Made by a program: the position numbers and the translations under genes. The notes beneath the pieces were generated by a model. The model saw only the letters and a list, made by a program, of their open reading frames with translations, was not told the origin of the DNA and made no database searches. Source: Gammaproteobacteria bacterium (GTDB taxonomy: Bacteria; Pseudomonadota; Gammaproteobacteria; Poriferisulfidales; GCA-002705445). Taken from it: a stretch of DNA of 64,000 nucleotides. Location: contig JABGXU010000007.1 of assembly GCA_018675635.1 (NCBI GenBank), positions 441,366 to 505,365 of the forward strand. The letters run 5' to 3'. How positions within the stretch are numbered: the stretch's first letter is position 1; each line of letters starts with the position of its first letter. This document shows positions 8,159-17,130 of the stretch, piece after piece.

Positions 8159-9071
8159 TTTTAACAACCAATCTCATAAATAATTCTTCAAGTCTACTAG
8201 TTTTATTTTTTAACGATTTTACTTTTATACCTTTATTAGAAAGTTCATTAATTAATGAATTGATATCTGATTCTGTAGAAAGAGAAACCTCAATAGTATT
8301 ATCATCAATAACACTAAACCTATGTCCTTTTAAGGTAAACTCTTTAGATATTTTATTCTCAGTATATAAAATAAACTTTTCATTTTTTAATTGGCTTAAA
8401 AAGTCTTTCATAGAAGAATTTTCTAATATCTTTCCGTCATCTATGATGGCTATATTTTTACACAAATTTTCAGCTTCTTCTAAATAATGTGTTGTCAGTA
8501 TTATTGTTGTGCCATTTTCATTTAAAAATTTTAAGTAATCCCACATCAATCTTCTAACTTCAACATCAGCACCTGCTGTTGGCTCATCAAGAATTAAAAG
8601 TTTTGGTTTATGAATTAATGCTCTTGCTACCATTAAGCGTCTTTGCATGCCTCCAGAAAGTTTTCTAGAGAATTGTTTTCTTTTTTCCCATAAGCCCAAT
8701 TTTTTTAAAAGTTGCTCCGCTTCTGGTATAGCTATATTTCTTGGAACTCCATAGTACCCAGCTTGATTAACAATAATTTCATGTATCGGCTCAAAAGTAT
8801 TAAAATTTACTTCTTGTGGAACTAGACCAATATGAGTTTTTGCTGTTACAAAATCTTTATCTATATCAATGTCATAAATTTTAATTTCACCACTAGTTTT
8901 TTTAATTAGTGATGTTATTATTCCTATTGTTGTAGATTTACCTGCACCATTAGGCCCTAATAATGCAAAAAAATCTCCGTGTGGAATTTCTAAATTTATT
9001 CCATGAAGAGCTTTAAAACCATTAGAATATGTTTTAGTTAGTTCCTTAATTGTTAGGGCTAATGAATCCAT
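8148..9071 (-). CDS. yadG: ABC transporter ATP-binding protein (YadG-like)
   Basis: A 307-residue ABC ATPase, matching the length of E. coli YadG (308). Walker A GPNGAGKST is at residues 39-47, the signature LSGGMQ at 138-143 and Walker B LLILDEP at 158-164, followed by the H-loop TTHYLEEAE. A C-terminal regulatory-type domain of about 80 residues follows. It is the first gene of the yadG-yadH-ferredoxin unit and divergent from dusA across only 50 bases. Confidence 0.92.
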   Translation of the reverse strand: MDSLALTIKELTKTYSNGFKALHGINLEIPHGDFFALLGPNGAGKSTTIGIITSLIKKTSGEIKIYDIDIDKDFVTAKTHIGLVPQEVNFNTFEPIHEIIVNQAGYYGVPRNIAIPEAEQLLKKLGLWEKRKQFSRKLSGGMQRRLMVARALIHKPKLLILDEPTAGADVEVRRLMWDYLKFLNENGTTIILTTHYLEEAENLCKNIAIIDDGKILENSSMKDFLSQLKNEKFILYTENKISKEFTLKGHRFSVIDDNTIEVSLSTESDINSLINELSNKGIKVKSLKNKTSRLEELFMRLVVKNDK

Positions 9072-9121
9072 AATTATATATTTTTCCTTAAAGGGTTATA
9101 TAATAAACTACTAAAAGTATT

Positions 9122-10138
9122 ATGACTATTATGAACAGCACATTGTATAAATTATGTGTAGCACCAATGATGGGGCACACTGACAAACATTTTAGATATT
9201 TATTAAGAATAATATCGAAAAAATCAATGCTATATACTGAAATGGTTGCATCAAATTCAATCTTACACAACAAAAGAAACAAACTAAATAAATTAGAACA
9301 CAATAACGAAAATCCAGTTGGGTTTCAGCTTGGAGGAGATGATCCTCAACAATTAGCAGATTGCGCAGAAATTGTAGAGTCATATGGTTATAATGAAATA
9401 AATTTAAACATTGGGTGTCCAAGCAAAAGGGCGCAATCAGGAAATTTTGGAGCTTGCTTATTTGGTCAACCTGAATTAGTAGCAAAGTGTGTTAAACAGA
9501 TATCAAAAGTTACAAAACTTCCAATTACCGTTAAAACAAGATTAGGAATAGATGATTTTGACGATATAAAACATCTTGAAAACTTTATTAATATAGTATC
9601 AGAGGGAGGTATTGAAACATTTCATTTACATGCCAGAAAAGCTATATTAAAAAAAGGTGTTAACCCTAGAAAAAATAGATCGGTACCACCTATAGAATAT
9701 GAGAAAGTTTATAACATAAAAGAAAAGTACCCAACATTAAAGATTATTTTAAATGGAGAAATAAATGCACCACTTGATGTTGTTAATCATTTGAAATATG
9801 TTGACGGCGTAATGATAGGTAGGGCTGTATGCAATAACCCATTTATACTAAATGATATAGAGAAATTAATTTATAAAGAAAATGTAATTAATAAAGAAAA
9901 AGTATTATCTGAATATTTTCATTATATTATAAATAACTTTAATAATAATATGAAAATTACTGATTTTACTAAACATTTATCATCTATTTTTAAAGGCTAC
10001 ATTGGCTCGAAACATACAAGATCTTATATGTGTCATGAATTAAATTATGAAAAGGATCCATTAAAAAAACTAGAAGAATTATTATTTAAGGAGGATTTAT
10101 GGAAAAATGGGCAAGATTTATATACAAAGGTGACTTAA
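9122..10138 (+). CDS. dusA: tRNA-dihydrouridine(20/20a) synthase
   Basis: FMN-dependent flavoenzyme that reduces uridine 20/20a in the tRNA D-loop. The 338-residue TIM barrel begins with the diagnostic CVAPMMGHTDKHFR, with MLYTEMVAS after it. The catalytic Cys99 lies in NIGCPSKRAQSGNFG, and the DusA-type HARKA (in LHARKAILKKGVNPRKNR) and GRAV phosphate-binding loop are present. The ATG at 9122 is used; the ATG at 9131 is possible. The 3' end overlaps the next gene by 40 bases. Confidence 0.93.
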   Translation: MTIMNSTLYKLCVAPMMGHTDKHFRYLLRIISKKSMLYTEMVASNSILHNKRNKLNKLEHNNENPVGFQLGGDDPQQLADCAEIVESYGYNEINLNIGCPSKRAQSGNFGACLFGQPELVAKCVKQISKVTKLPITVKTRLGIDDFDDIKHLENFINIVSEGGIETFHLHARKAILKKGVNPRKNRSVPPIEYEKVYNIKEKYPTLKIILNGEINAPLDVVNHLKYVDGVMIGRAVCNNPFILNDIEKLIYKENVINKEKVLSEYFHYIINNFNNNMKITDFTKHLSSIFKGYIGSKHTRSYMCHELNYEKDPLKKLEELLFKEDLWKNGQDLYTKVT

Positions 10139-10878
10139 AGCTTGGAAAATTATCAAAAGACAATAAATCCGTTACTGTTTATGAGGGTGATATGTTTGAT
10201 TCGCCTAATGAAACTGATGAAATATTGTCCCTAGATGATGTATTAATTCAAACTCCTTGTAGCCCCTCTAAAATGATAGCATTATGGAATAATTACAAAG
10301 CTTTAGCTGATGAAAAAGGCTTAAGTTATCCTGAAAAACCATTATATATATTTAAATCTCCCGCATCTTTTGCTGGACCAAACGATCATATAGATCACCC
10401 CATTAATTATGATGGAAGTGTTTTTTATGAAGGTGAACTGGGTATTGTTATTGGCAAAAGTATTAAAGATTTAAGCAATACTAAAGACGCTAAACAAGCC
10501 ATTTTTGGCTATACTTGTATAAATGATGTTACAGCCTTTGGGTTATTAAAAAATGACTCTAATTTCGACCAATGGACAAGATGTAAAGGTTTTGACAATT
10601 TTGGTGTATTTGGGCCTTATATAGCTGTAGACATAGACGAAAAGGCCCTTATGATTAAAACGATTATAAATGATGTTGATGTAAAGCAAGATTACCCTGT
10701 AAAAGATATGATTTTTACTGCTGATGAAATTGTTATGTATTTATCGCAAAATATGTCTCTTTGCCCTGGTGATATTATATGTGTAGGCACGTCTTTAGGT
10801 CTTGGTCCTATGGAGAAGGGCTCTAAGGTCACCATCGACATTGAAGGTATAGGGAAATTGTCTAATACTTACGGCTAA
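10099..10878 (+). CDS. fumarylacetoacetate hydrolase family protein
   Basis: A 259-residue FAH-fold protein. The metal site is visible as EGELGIVIGK (E111, E113) and D143 in INDVTA; the substrate loop KSPASFAGPND lies at 86-96. Members include 2-keto-3-deoxy-sugar dehydratases, hydratases and acylpyruvate hydrolases, so the substrate is open. The start is fixed by a perfect AAGGAGG four bases before the ATG at 10099, which places the first 40 bases inside dusA. Translation coupled to dusA is therefore likely. Confidence 0.85.
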   Translation: MEKWARFIYKGDLKLGKLSKDNKSVTVYEGDMFDSPNETDEILSLDDVLIQTPCSPSKMIALWNNYKALADEKGLSYPEKPLYIFKSPASFAGPNDHIDHPINYDGSVFYEGELGIVIGKSIKDLSNTKDAKQAIFGYTCINDVTAFGLLKNDSNFDQWTRCKGFDNFGVFGPYIAVDIDEKALMIKTIINDVDVKQDYPVKDMIFTADEIVMYLSQNMSLCPGDIICVGTSLGLGPMEKGSKVTIDIEGIGKLSNTYG

Positions 10879-10941
10879 TCTATATTACTTTACATAATAA
10901 TGATTATACGAAGTCATATATAATAACCAACATAATGAATT

Positions 10942-11673
10942 ATGAAATATTGGATAATTGGAGCTAGCTCAGGTATTGGAAAATCAATAGCTATTGAGTT
11001 AGACAAAATTGGCTGTGACTTGATTCTATCATCTAGCAATAGCAATAAATTAATTGAAGCTTCATCGAAATTACAAAAAAATCATTTGTTACTTCCTTTT
11101 AATTTATCAAATAAAGATGAATGTATACGTAACTCTGAAATAGTGATAAATAAAAATATGAGTTCATTATGCATCATTTATATGGCAGCAGCCTACAGTC
11201 CTAATGATTATAATGACTATGAAAAAATAATTGATATAAACATTACTGGATTATTACATGTGCTATCAATCACTAAAGAATATCTAAAAAATACCCATGA
11301 ACAAAGTAAATTAATCATATGTTCAAGCTTAGTAGCATATAAGGGCTTACCTTATAATCAGCCATATTCATTAACAAAAGCCGCCCTATTAAATTTAGCT
11401 TCTTCTTTAAGCATAGAGCTAAGAAATGTAGTTGATGTAAAAGTTATAACACCTGGTTTTGTTAAAACCCAATTAACCGATAAGAATACTTTTCCTATGC
11501 CATTTATCATAAGCTCAGAAAAAGCTGCAAAAATAATAATTAATGGCATTAATTCAAAAAAATATGAAATAACTTTTCCACTACCTATGTATATTATTAT
11601 GAAATGTTTTCAGATTTTGCCTAACTTTATAGGTAATTATATATGCTCTGTAATTAAAAAAACCACAGGATAA
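10942..11673 (+). CDS. short-chain dehydrogenase/reductase
   Basis: A 243-residue classical SDR. The nucleotide-binding motif GASSGIG is at residues 7-13, with S128/S129 in the strand before the active site and YSLTK (Y142, K146). The motif after strand beta-1 (LSSSNSNK) does not clearly fix NAD or NADP. The C-terminal stretch LPMYIIMKCFQILPNFIGNYI is hydrophobic and may anchor it at the membrane. It is convergent with the L,D-transpeptidase, with a probable shared terminator at the junction. Substrate unknown. Confidence 0.87.
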   Translation: MKYWIIGASSGIGKSIAIELDKIGCDLILSSSNSNKLIEASSKLQKNHLLLPFNLSNKDECIRNSEIVINKNMSSLCIIYMAAAYSPNDYNDYEKIIDINITGLLHVLSITKEYLKNTHEQSKLIICSSLVAYKGLPYNQPYSLTKAALLNLASSLSIELRNVVDVKVITPGFVKTQLTDKNTFPMPFIISSEKAAKIIINGINSKKYEITFPLPMYIIMKCFQILPNFIGNYICSVIKKTTG

Positions 11674-11695
11674 AAAGATCTACTTAAGACTTTTT
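11672..11695. terminator. probable bidirectional terminator
   Basis: A hairpin with AAAAAG and CTTTTT arms plus an inner TCT/AGA pair after a one-base bulge, with a T-run in either direction. It spans the stop codons of the convergent SDR and L,D-transpeptidase genes. It is short and AT-rich, so function is inferred. Confidence 0.45.
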
Positions 11696-12679
11696 CCCTA
11701 TTAAGGTAGGTATCCCATTTGATTCTTCATATGTTTTTAACACCCTGCCCCAATTAACTTTAAAGGTAGGATTTTTTTCTAGAAATTCCATTACATAAGA
11801 AACAGGTTTATATATATTTTCTGTAGTTAAAATATTTTTTTGATTATTAGAATAAACTTCTTGATTGTTAAAAGCATGTACTTCCATATAAAGGAATCCT
11901 TTATATACGCCAATTTTAATAGGCATATTAACAATTTTAACCTTTGTACCAATTTTTGCATTATAAAATATAGTTTCAATGTCTTCATTCCTTAATCTAA
12001 TGCATCCATGTGACACCATCATTCCAATACCGTATTTCTTATTAGTGCCATGTAGTAAATAACCACCCTTTACATCGAGTTTTAACGCATAGTCTCCCAA
12101 TGGATTTCCAGGTCCTGCTTTAACTTCTACAGGAAGCTCCTCTCCTCTTTCTTCATGTTCTTTTATAATAGATTTAGGCGGATACCAGGATGGTTTAACA
12201 ACTTTACTTTTAATAAAAGTTTCACCTAATGGAGTTTTCCAATCTAATCTACCAATACCTACAGGATATGTTAAAACCTTAGAAGTTTCATATAGGTCAG
12301 CACCATCTATATAATAATACAGTCTTAGTTCTGCTAAATTTAAAATAATACCGCTGTAATTCTCTTGAGGAAGAATATACATTGATGGAATAATGTATTT
12401 AGAATTAGCTTTTGGTTTCCAATGATGGGAATTAGGGTTAGCAATTAATAAATCTTGAAAACCGGAGTTATAGCGATTTGCAATATCAGCAACGGTCTCA
12501 TCTTCCTGCACATAAATAGTTTTTAAATCGCCTATAATAGTAGAATTATTACTGAGATCAAAAATTTCAATTGGAGATGATGGTGGGCTAATGAATATAA
12601 ATACAAAGAAAATTATTAAAACATTAAGATTTTGAAAGCTTTTTAAACAATATACATATAGAGAATAAAATAGTTTCAT
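11684..12679 (-). CDS. L,D-transpeptidase (YkuD) with LysM domain
   Basis: A periplasmic peptidoglycan L,D-transpeptidase of the ErfK/YbiS type, 331 residues from the ATG at 12679. A signal anchor (hydrophobic LIIFFVFIFIS) is followed by a LysM-like region around 54-100 and a YkuD domain. The catalytic motif HGTN is followed by SHGCIRLRNEDI with the nucleophile Cys226 and His210/His224. It may cross-link peptidoglycan or attach an outer-membrane lipoprotein. The 5' end overlaps holB by 56 bases, and no start codon after the overlap could give an intact signal peptide, so the overlap is real. Confidence 0.9.
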   Translation of the reverse strand: MKLFYSLYVYCLKSFQNLNVLIIFFVFIFISPPSSPIEIFDLSNNSTIIGDLKTIYVQEDETVADIANRYNSGFQDLLIANPNSHHWKPKANSKYIIPSMYILPQENYSGIILNLAELRLYYYIDGADLYETSKVLTYPVGIGRLDWKTPLGETFIKSKVVKPSWYPPKSIIKEHEERGEELPVEVKAGPGNPLGDYALKLDVKGGYLLHGTNKKYGIGMMVSHGCIRLRNEDIETIFYNAKIGTKVKIVNMPIKIGVYKGFLYMEVHAFNNQEVYSNNQKNILTTENIYKPVSYVMEFLEKNPTFKVNWGRVLKTYEESNGIPTLIGKKS

Positions 12680-13535
12680 TATTTTGAATAATATCAATGT
12701 TTCTTTTAATACTTATTAACTTATCATAAATAAAATTTAATTTCTCAGAATTATATTCCCTTAATAAAGCCTTATTATTACTGTAAAATTCTGAGTTTTG
12801 GGGATTTATGTAATACTTTTGAAAGTTAATTACAATAAATAAAATCATATTTATAATCTGCTCAATATTGTATGACGAAAATTTTTTTGCGAAGTTGATA
12901 ATATTTTCATCTGATTTAATAACTTCATTAATATCATGGAAAAAATTATTAATTAAATCAAAGTTGTTTTTATATAAACTATTATTAATTTCTTTGTTAT
13001 TTAATTTTGATATAACGTAATAATTATCAAAACCAATATTTGGTTTGTTAGTTAGCAATACATTGACTTTATTATCAGGTGGATTATGACATTTTATTAT
13101 TGTACATCTGCTTAATATAGTTGGGATTATAGAAGAAATTTTGGAAGTTGATAAAATAAATTTTGTACCATTAGGTGGCTCTTCAATAATCTTCAGGAGA
13201 GAATTTGCGGAACTTATGTTTAATTTTTCAGCATCTTTTATATATATAATTCTTTTGTCAGTTCTTAAATAAATTTTACTTAGCAATTCTCTTATTTGTT
13301 CAATTTTAATTACTTTTGAATTTTCATCATTAGTAACTAAAGTAAAATTTTTATTATCATATATTCCTCTATATGAGGATTTGTTTGCATTAAGAAAATA
13401 ATTTGATATCTCAAGAGCTAAAGCTTCTTTTCCTATTGATTTATTGCCAGTAATTATCAAGCTATTTGGGAAAGAATTTCTATCTATAAGATTTTTTGCA
13501 TAATTAAAATTATCAAGCAACCAACTATATTCCAT
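12624..13535 (-). CDS. holB: DNA polymerase III delta' subunit
   Basis: Clamp-loader subunit delta' (303 residues). The degenerate P-loop ITGNKSIGKEAL is at about 27-38. The sensor region EEPPNGTKFILSTS is followed by LSRCTIIKC, the SRC motif of clamp loaders that supplies the arginine finger. The C-terminal domain is divergent and AT-driven, rich in Asn, Lys and Ile. It follows the QueD-like fusion by eight bases and overlaps the L,D-transpeptidase gene. holB assignment is by motif order; delta' normally does not hydrolyse ATP. Confidence 0.85.
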   Translation of the reverse strand: MEYSWLLDNFNYAKNLIDRNSFPNSLIITGNKSIGKEALALEISNYFLNANKSSYRGIYDNKNFTLVTNDENSKVIKIEQIRELLSKIYLRTDKRIIYIKDAEKLNISSANSLLKIIEEPPNGTKFILSTSKISSIIPTILSRCTIIKCHNPPDNKVNVLLTNKPNIGFDNYYVISKLNNKEINNSLYKNNFDLINNFFHDINEVIKSDENIINFAKKFSSYNIEQIINMILFIVINFQKYYINPQNSEFYSNNKALLREYNSEKLNFIYDKLISIKRNIDIIQNNETILFSICILFKKLSKS

Positions 13536-13543
13536 AAGATTTA

Positions 13544-14665
13544 TTAACCTATTGCGTTTTTAGAACTTTTATTTTCTCTTATTAAATTTTTAAAGTAACC
13601 TAAAATTTCACTAGGTCCATTTTTTATGTATTCATCAAGACTATTTCCAACAAATTCACAATATGATGTTTCCGTTTCATAAATTTTAATAATCTTTAAG
13701 TTCGGCAAATAATCAATTAATATTTCCCATATTAATATTGCCAAAAATTCTGTGCTTGATCTCCAAGCAAGTTCAGGGCAAGTTAAATTAAGAGTCTTAT
13801 GATCAAATTTTTCTATTATAAGATTTTTAGTTATATTTTTTATTAATGAGTAATCCATAACAAATCCAGTCATTGGATTAATCCTATCCTTGATTGTAAT
13901 TTCAATATCATATCTTCCGCCGTGTAAATTCTTACATTTGCCATCATGATCTGTAATGTAATGAGCAGAATCAAAAACTAATTTCTTAGTGATGCTGGCT
14001 TCAGGTGTTTTCTTAAAAAATTGATCATTGAAACATGGAATAGTTTTTAGGAATTCAGATATGCTGTTTATTAATTTTTCAGATTGCTTTAAATTTTTTG
14101 AACGACATATAAATACTTTATTAGATATATCTAATTTCTCTAACTTGATGCTATTTTTACTTAGATATTTATTTAATGTGTTATATAAATTATTGCTAAT
14201 GTTGCTTAAATAAATAAAATTTTTGGAACTATATCCTTTATTTAACATTACAACAGATAAATATAGATAAAAATCACTTAATTGAAAGTTTTGAATATCA
14301 AGTATACTGATATTTTTTTTATTAGTATAAATATAGTTTTTTGTGATTATTTTATGTGAGTCTTCATTATATTCGTTTTTCTCAACATATTTAAACCCTA
14401 AACTTTGGAGGTTTTTTTCAACCCAAAATAAATACTCTAATTTTCTTACGTCTTCGTATATTATTATTTCATCATCTTCAATATATAATAAATTTAGATC
14501 ATGATATGCCTTTAATATAGTTTTTTGTATTTGATTTGGCTTTTTAGTTATTAAAGCTTCTGGCTTTGTTTTGTTTGCTATAAAATCACTGTCTTTTAAT
14601 AGCATTTCTATTGGTAACGAATGTTTAAAAGAATACTCTTGTGTTGTTAACCCATCTTTATACAT
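13544..14665 (-). CDS. QueD/6-pyruvoyl-tetrahydropterin-synthase-like domain fused to an unknown N-terminus
   Basis: A 373-residue protein whose C-terminal part (about 226-345) is a 6-carboxy/6-pyruvoyl-tetrahydropterin synthase fold. Seen are FDSAH (H235), the catalytic-type C244 and H248 in CKNLHGG, FDHKTLN (H289), the E306 of RSSTEF and the YETETS strand. The normal third zinc ligand in LHGHxY is replaced by Gly250 (the DNA codon is GGA). The first ~220 residues match nothing I recognise. It follows fae, on the same strand, after a 125-base gap. It could be the QueD of queuosine synthesis (queE and queC are near 44-45 kb) or act in pterin synthesis for H4MPT; sequence does not decide. Confidence 0.75.
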   Translation of the reverse strand: MYKDGLTTQEYSFKHSLPIEMLLKDSDFIANKTKPEALITKKPNQIQKTILKAYHDLNLLYIEDDEIIIYEDVRKLEYLFWVEKNLQSLGFKYVEKNEYNEDSHKIITKNYIYTNKKNISILDIQNFQLSDFYLYLSVVMLNKGYSSKNFIYLSNISNNLYNTLNKYLSKNSIKLEKLDISNKVFICRSKNLKQSEKLINSISEFLKTIPCFNDQFFKKTPEASITKKLVFDSAHYITDHDGKCKNLHGGRYDIEITIKDRINPMTGFVMDYSLIKNITKNLIIEKFDHKTLNLTCPELAWRSSTEFLAILIWEILIDYLPNLKIIKIYETETSYCEFVGNSLDEYIKNGPSEILGYFKNLIRENKSSKNAIG

Positions 14666-14790
14666 TATCTTTTCTTTAGATGGCCCATTTTTTTATATAC
14701 TGGATATGTGCCGGTTATTTATTGTGCTTTTTGGCAAGTAATTAGCGCCAACCAAAAACTGATTGACGCAAATACTTAACTCTAGATAGC

Positions 14791-15315
14791 CTAGAATCCT
14801 TGGAAAGGATGGTCTGTGCTGTCTTTTTTAGCTAACATATCGTCTACTGAAGGATCACCTTTAACAGCTGCTTCAATAGCGCCTTTTACAGCTTTGTAGT
14901 TATTTTCATAGATAGCTTCGTCGCTAGCAGCTTCCCAATGGATAAATACGCCAACGCAGATATATAAATCGTCAGCTTCTTTCTTAGGAATGATGCCTGC
15001 TTCTACACTATCAGCAACAGCCATAGCTACAGCTTTTTGCGCAGGACCAAACATTTGAACCGCTTGTTTAGCACCTTTAATAGTAACTTTGTTAAACATC
15101 ATTGTATTTGGTTTACATTGCAAATTTGGACCAATTACAGCTAGTAAAGATGTAAAGCCATCTTTGTTATTACATATAGCATTACAGAATGCATTTTCTA
15201 CTGCCGAGCCTCTTGGACCGATTAATAAATCGATATGAGCAATCTCTGCCATAGTTCCTGTTGGGTCATTGTCATTGATTAAGCATTCCCCGACCATAAC
15301 TTTATTTATTGCCAT
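14791..15315 (-). CDS. fae: formaldehyde-activating enzyme
   Basis: Fae condenses formaldehyde with tetrahydromethanopterin to methylene-H4MPT, the entry step of the formaldehyde-oxidation pathway. The 174-residue protein carries the catalytic His27 in [15 protein letters not shown], then [20 protein letters not shown] and GVFIHWEA, all nearly invariant in Fae. The start is the ATG at 15315 with a GGAG site; an in-frame upstream extension is not needed. It is the last gene of the H4MPT cluster but has its own 80-base leader with a consensus -10. Its codons are noticeably richer in G+C than its neighbours', as expected for a very abundant protein. Confidence 0.97.
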   Translation of the reverse strand: MAINKVMVGECLINDNDPTGTMAEIAHIDLLIGPRGSAVENAFCNAICNNKDGFTSLLAVIGPNLQCKPNTMMFNKVTIKGAKQAVQMFGPAQKAVAMAVADSVEAGIIPKKEADDLYICVGVFIHWEAASDEAIYENNYKAVKGAIEAAVKGDPSVDDMLAKKDSTDHPFQGF

Positions 15316-15337
15316 GATAGATCTCCTATTATTATAA

Positions 15338-15366
15338 ATTATACTAAAAACATTAGTTTTCGCCAT
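15338..15366 (-). promoter_or_regulatory. putative fae promoter
   Basis: A consensus TATAAT -10 (minus strand, 15343 to 15338) lies 22 bases before the fae ATG. Seventeen bases further upstream is a poor -35 (ATGGCG, 15366-15361). It sits in the gap between orf7 and fae. A separate strong promoter for fae is inferred. Confidence 0.4.
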
Positions 15367-15395
15367 TTGCTACTGCGAATAACTAACTTAATGTA

Positions 15396-16241
15396 TTATA
15401 AACCCAAGCGATTAATAAAGATACTAGCCACTACAACGTCAGCCGTTGTTCCAGGATTTAATCCTTGCATCTTAAGCTCTGAATCCACTAATAACAACTT
15501 ATTATTTAATCCGTTTGGCATTTTAGACGCACAATATTCCTTTGCTAAATCCTTAAAACGTTCAGAAACCCTTATAGAGACCTTTATGCCGTGCTTTCTT
15601 GCAATAAGAGTATCTGGATATTTCGATATTTGTTCTAAATAAGTTGCAGTAGTAGCATATTCATCGTTTTTCATTAAATTAAAGTAATTTCTCCAATTAA
15701 TAGATAAATTATTGATAATATGATGAAAATAACTAGAATATTCGTTAGCAATAGAATCATAAGATCTTGCATATTTCATCGCTTCTAATAAGGTAAAATC
15801 ATTTTTATCTGAATTTTTCAAATCAAATTTATCTTTTGAATTCATGCCGCCAGCATTAGCTATATTTATAGCTCTATACACAAGCTTGGTATCTTGAATT
15901 GTGATGTTATTTATCACTTTTTTAAGGTTATTTGGCAAAAAAATGTGATCTTTGTTCATATAAATAGCTTCAATAATTGGGGTGCATAAGAGAACTATTC
16001 CTAAATTTGTATTACATCCAACGATGTTCATTGATGCTTTAATGCTTTCTAAGATTTTTACACCAAAATTAATATTTTTTTCACACATAATGTCAGAACA
16101 AGCCATTGAACTCTGTAAAAAATCTTTATGCGTCATTCCGTACCCTGGGCTATTTAGAAAAACGTTGCCAGGTTTTATTGACATGACATCCAATTTACAA
16201 GCATATTCAAATGCCATTTTTACCTGCGTCTCGTTTATCAA
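15396..16241 (-). CDS. CitG/MdcB-like protein of the H4MPT cluster (orf7 type)
   Basis: A 281-residue protein of the triphosphoribosyl-dephospho-CoA synthase (CitG) family. The family start motif SIKPGNVFLNSPGYGMT is at about residues 21-37, with SNTNLGIVLLCTPI-type and NPGTTADVVVAS motifs further on. Such a gene is a regular part of bacterial H4MPT clusters (orf7 in Methylobacterium, by memory), where its reaction remains unproved. The frame opens at a TTG (16241) with a nearby AAGG; the ATG at 16217 would give a shorter N-terminus. It follows orf5 by four bases. Confidence 0.8.
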   Translation of the reverse strand: MINETQVKMAFEYACKLDVMSIKPGNVFLNSPGYGMTHKDFLQSSMACSDIMCEKNINFGVKILESIKASMNIVGCNTNLGIVLLCTPIIEAIYMNKDHIFLPNNLKKVINNITIQDTKLVYRAINIANAGGMNSKDKFDLKNSDKNDFTLLEAMKYARSYDSIANEYSSYFHHIINNLSINWRNYFNLMKNDEYATTATYLEQISKYPDTLIARKHGIKVSIRVSERFKDLAKEYCASKMPNGLNNKLLLVDSELKMQGLNPGTTADVVVASIFINRLGL

Positions 16242-16245
16242 AGCC

Positions 16246-17127
16246 TTAATTCTCCAAACAAACTTTTAAAAAATTATCAATTATTATCTCAGCAATATTA
16301 AAATTATTACAAACAGATTGAAGGCCTTTCCACGCCGGAACACTATTAACCTCTGTTACTGTATATTCATTTCCGTTAAGCATAATATCAACACCAGAAT
16401 AATTCATGCCTAAAGACAATGATGAATTAATAGCTAGTTTTTTCATTTCATCAGGTGGCTCAAAAAAATGACATGTAGCACCATTGGCAACATTATTAAT
16501 CCATGAGTTCCCTTCTCTCATCATTGAAGCAACAACTTTATTATTAATAACAAATAATCTCCAATCAACAAATTTGCCTTCAGGGTGTTTTAAATACTCT
16601 TGCAAATAATAAACATTATTTAAATTTTCATAATCTGGATGCTTATTTGATGCATTAATAATCTCTAACCCTTTTCCTTGTGATCCAAATATTGGCTTAC
16701 AAACGCATGTGTTTCCATCAAAAGAATTTATAAAATTTCTAAGGTCTCTAATATTGCTTGTTATATAAGTATTTGGGGTAGGGATATTATTAGCATTAAG
16801 TATGCAGGAAGTTCTAACCTTATCTACGCTTTTTTCAATACATACAGTATTGTTATAAACAACAACATTATGAAGTTCTAAAAAATGAAGTATATCAAGA
16901 TGATAAATGACTTCTTCTAATGTACCTCCTGGGATACCTCTTACAAAAGCACCATCTAAATCTGAAAGAAAAATCTCAGTTCCCTTATGAATTATTTTAG
17001 GAGATTTATCAATTACGATCGAAGATTCATTAATTTTTGCAGTGATAACATTTTGGTTACGTTTTTTAAATGCCAAAATTAATTGCTGTGTATGCCAACC
17101 ATCGTCTTCTGTAAAAATAAGATACAT
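16246..17127 (-). CDS. RimK-like ATP-grasp ligase of the H4MPT cluster (orf5 type)
   Basis: A 293-residue ATP-grasp enzyme. The ATP-binding region CKPIFGSQGKGLEI is near residues 148-161, followed by DWRLFVINNKVVASMMRE and the metal-binding VTEVNSVPAWKG near 260-271. The family includes RimK and the archaeal MptN that adds glutamate to H4MPT, so a role in building or decorating the H4MPT side chain is likely but inferred. Tightly packed: it ends four bases before orf7 and begins four bases after mch. Confidence 0.82.
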   Translation of the reverse strand: MYLIFTEDDGWHTQQLILAFKKRNQNVITAKINESSIVIDKSPKIIHKGTEIFLSDLDGAFVRGIPGGTLEEVIYHLDILHFLELHNVVVYNNTVCIEKSVDKVRTSCILNANNIPTPNTYITSNIRDLRNFINSFDGNTCVCKPIFGSQGKGLEIINASNKHPDYENLNNVYYLQEYLKHPEGKFVDWRLFVINNKVVASMMREGNSWINNVANGATCHFFEPPDEMKKLAINSSLSLGMNYSGVDIMLNGNEYTVTEVNSVPAWKGLQSVCNNFNIAEIIIDNFLKVCLEN

Positions 17128-17130
17128 TAA

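Noticed and set aside
14666..14790. TTGGC/GCCAA dyad after fae as a terminator
   Set aside because: Five-bp stem with long loop and no U-run; too weak to annotate.
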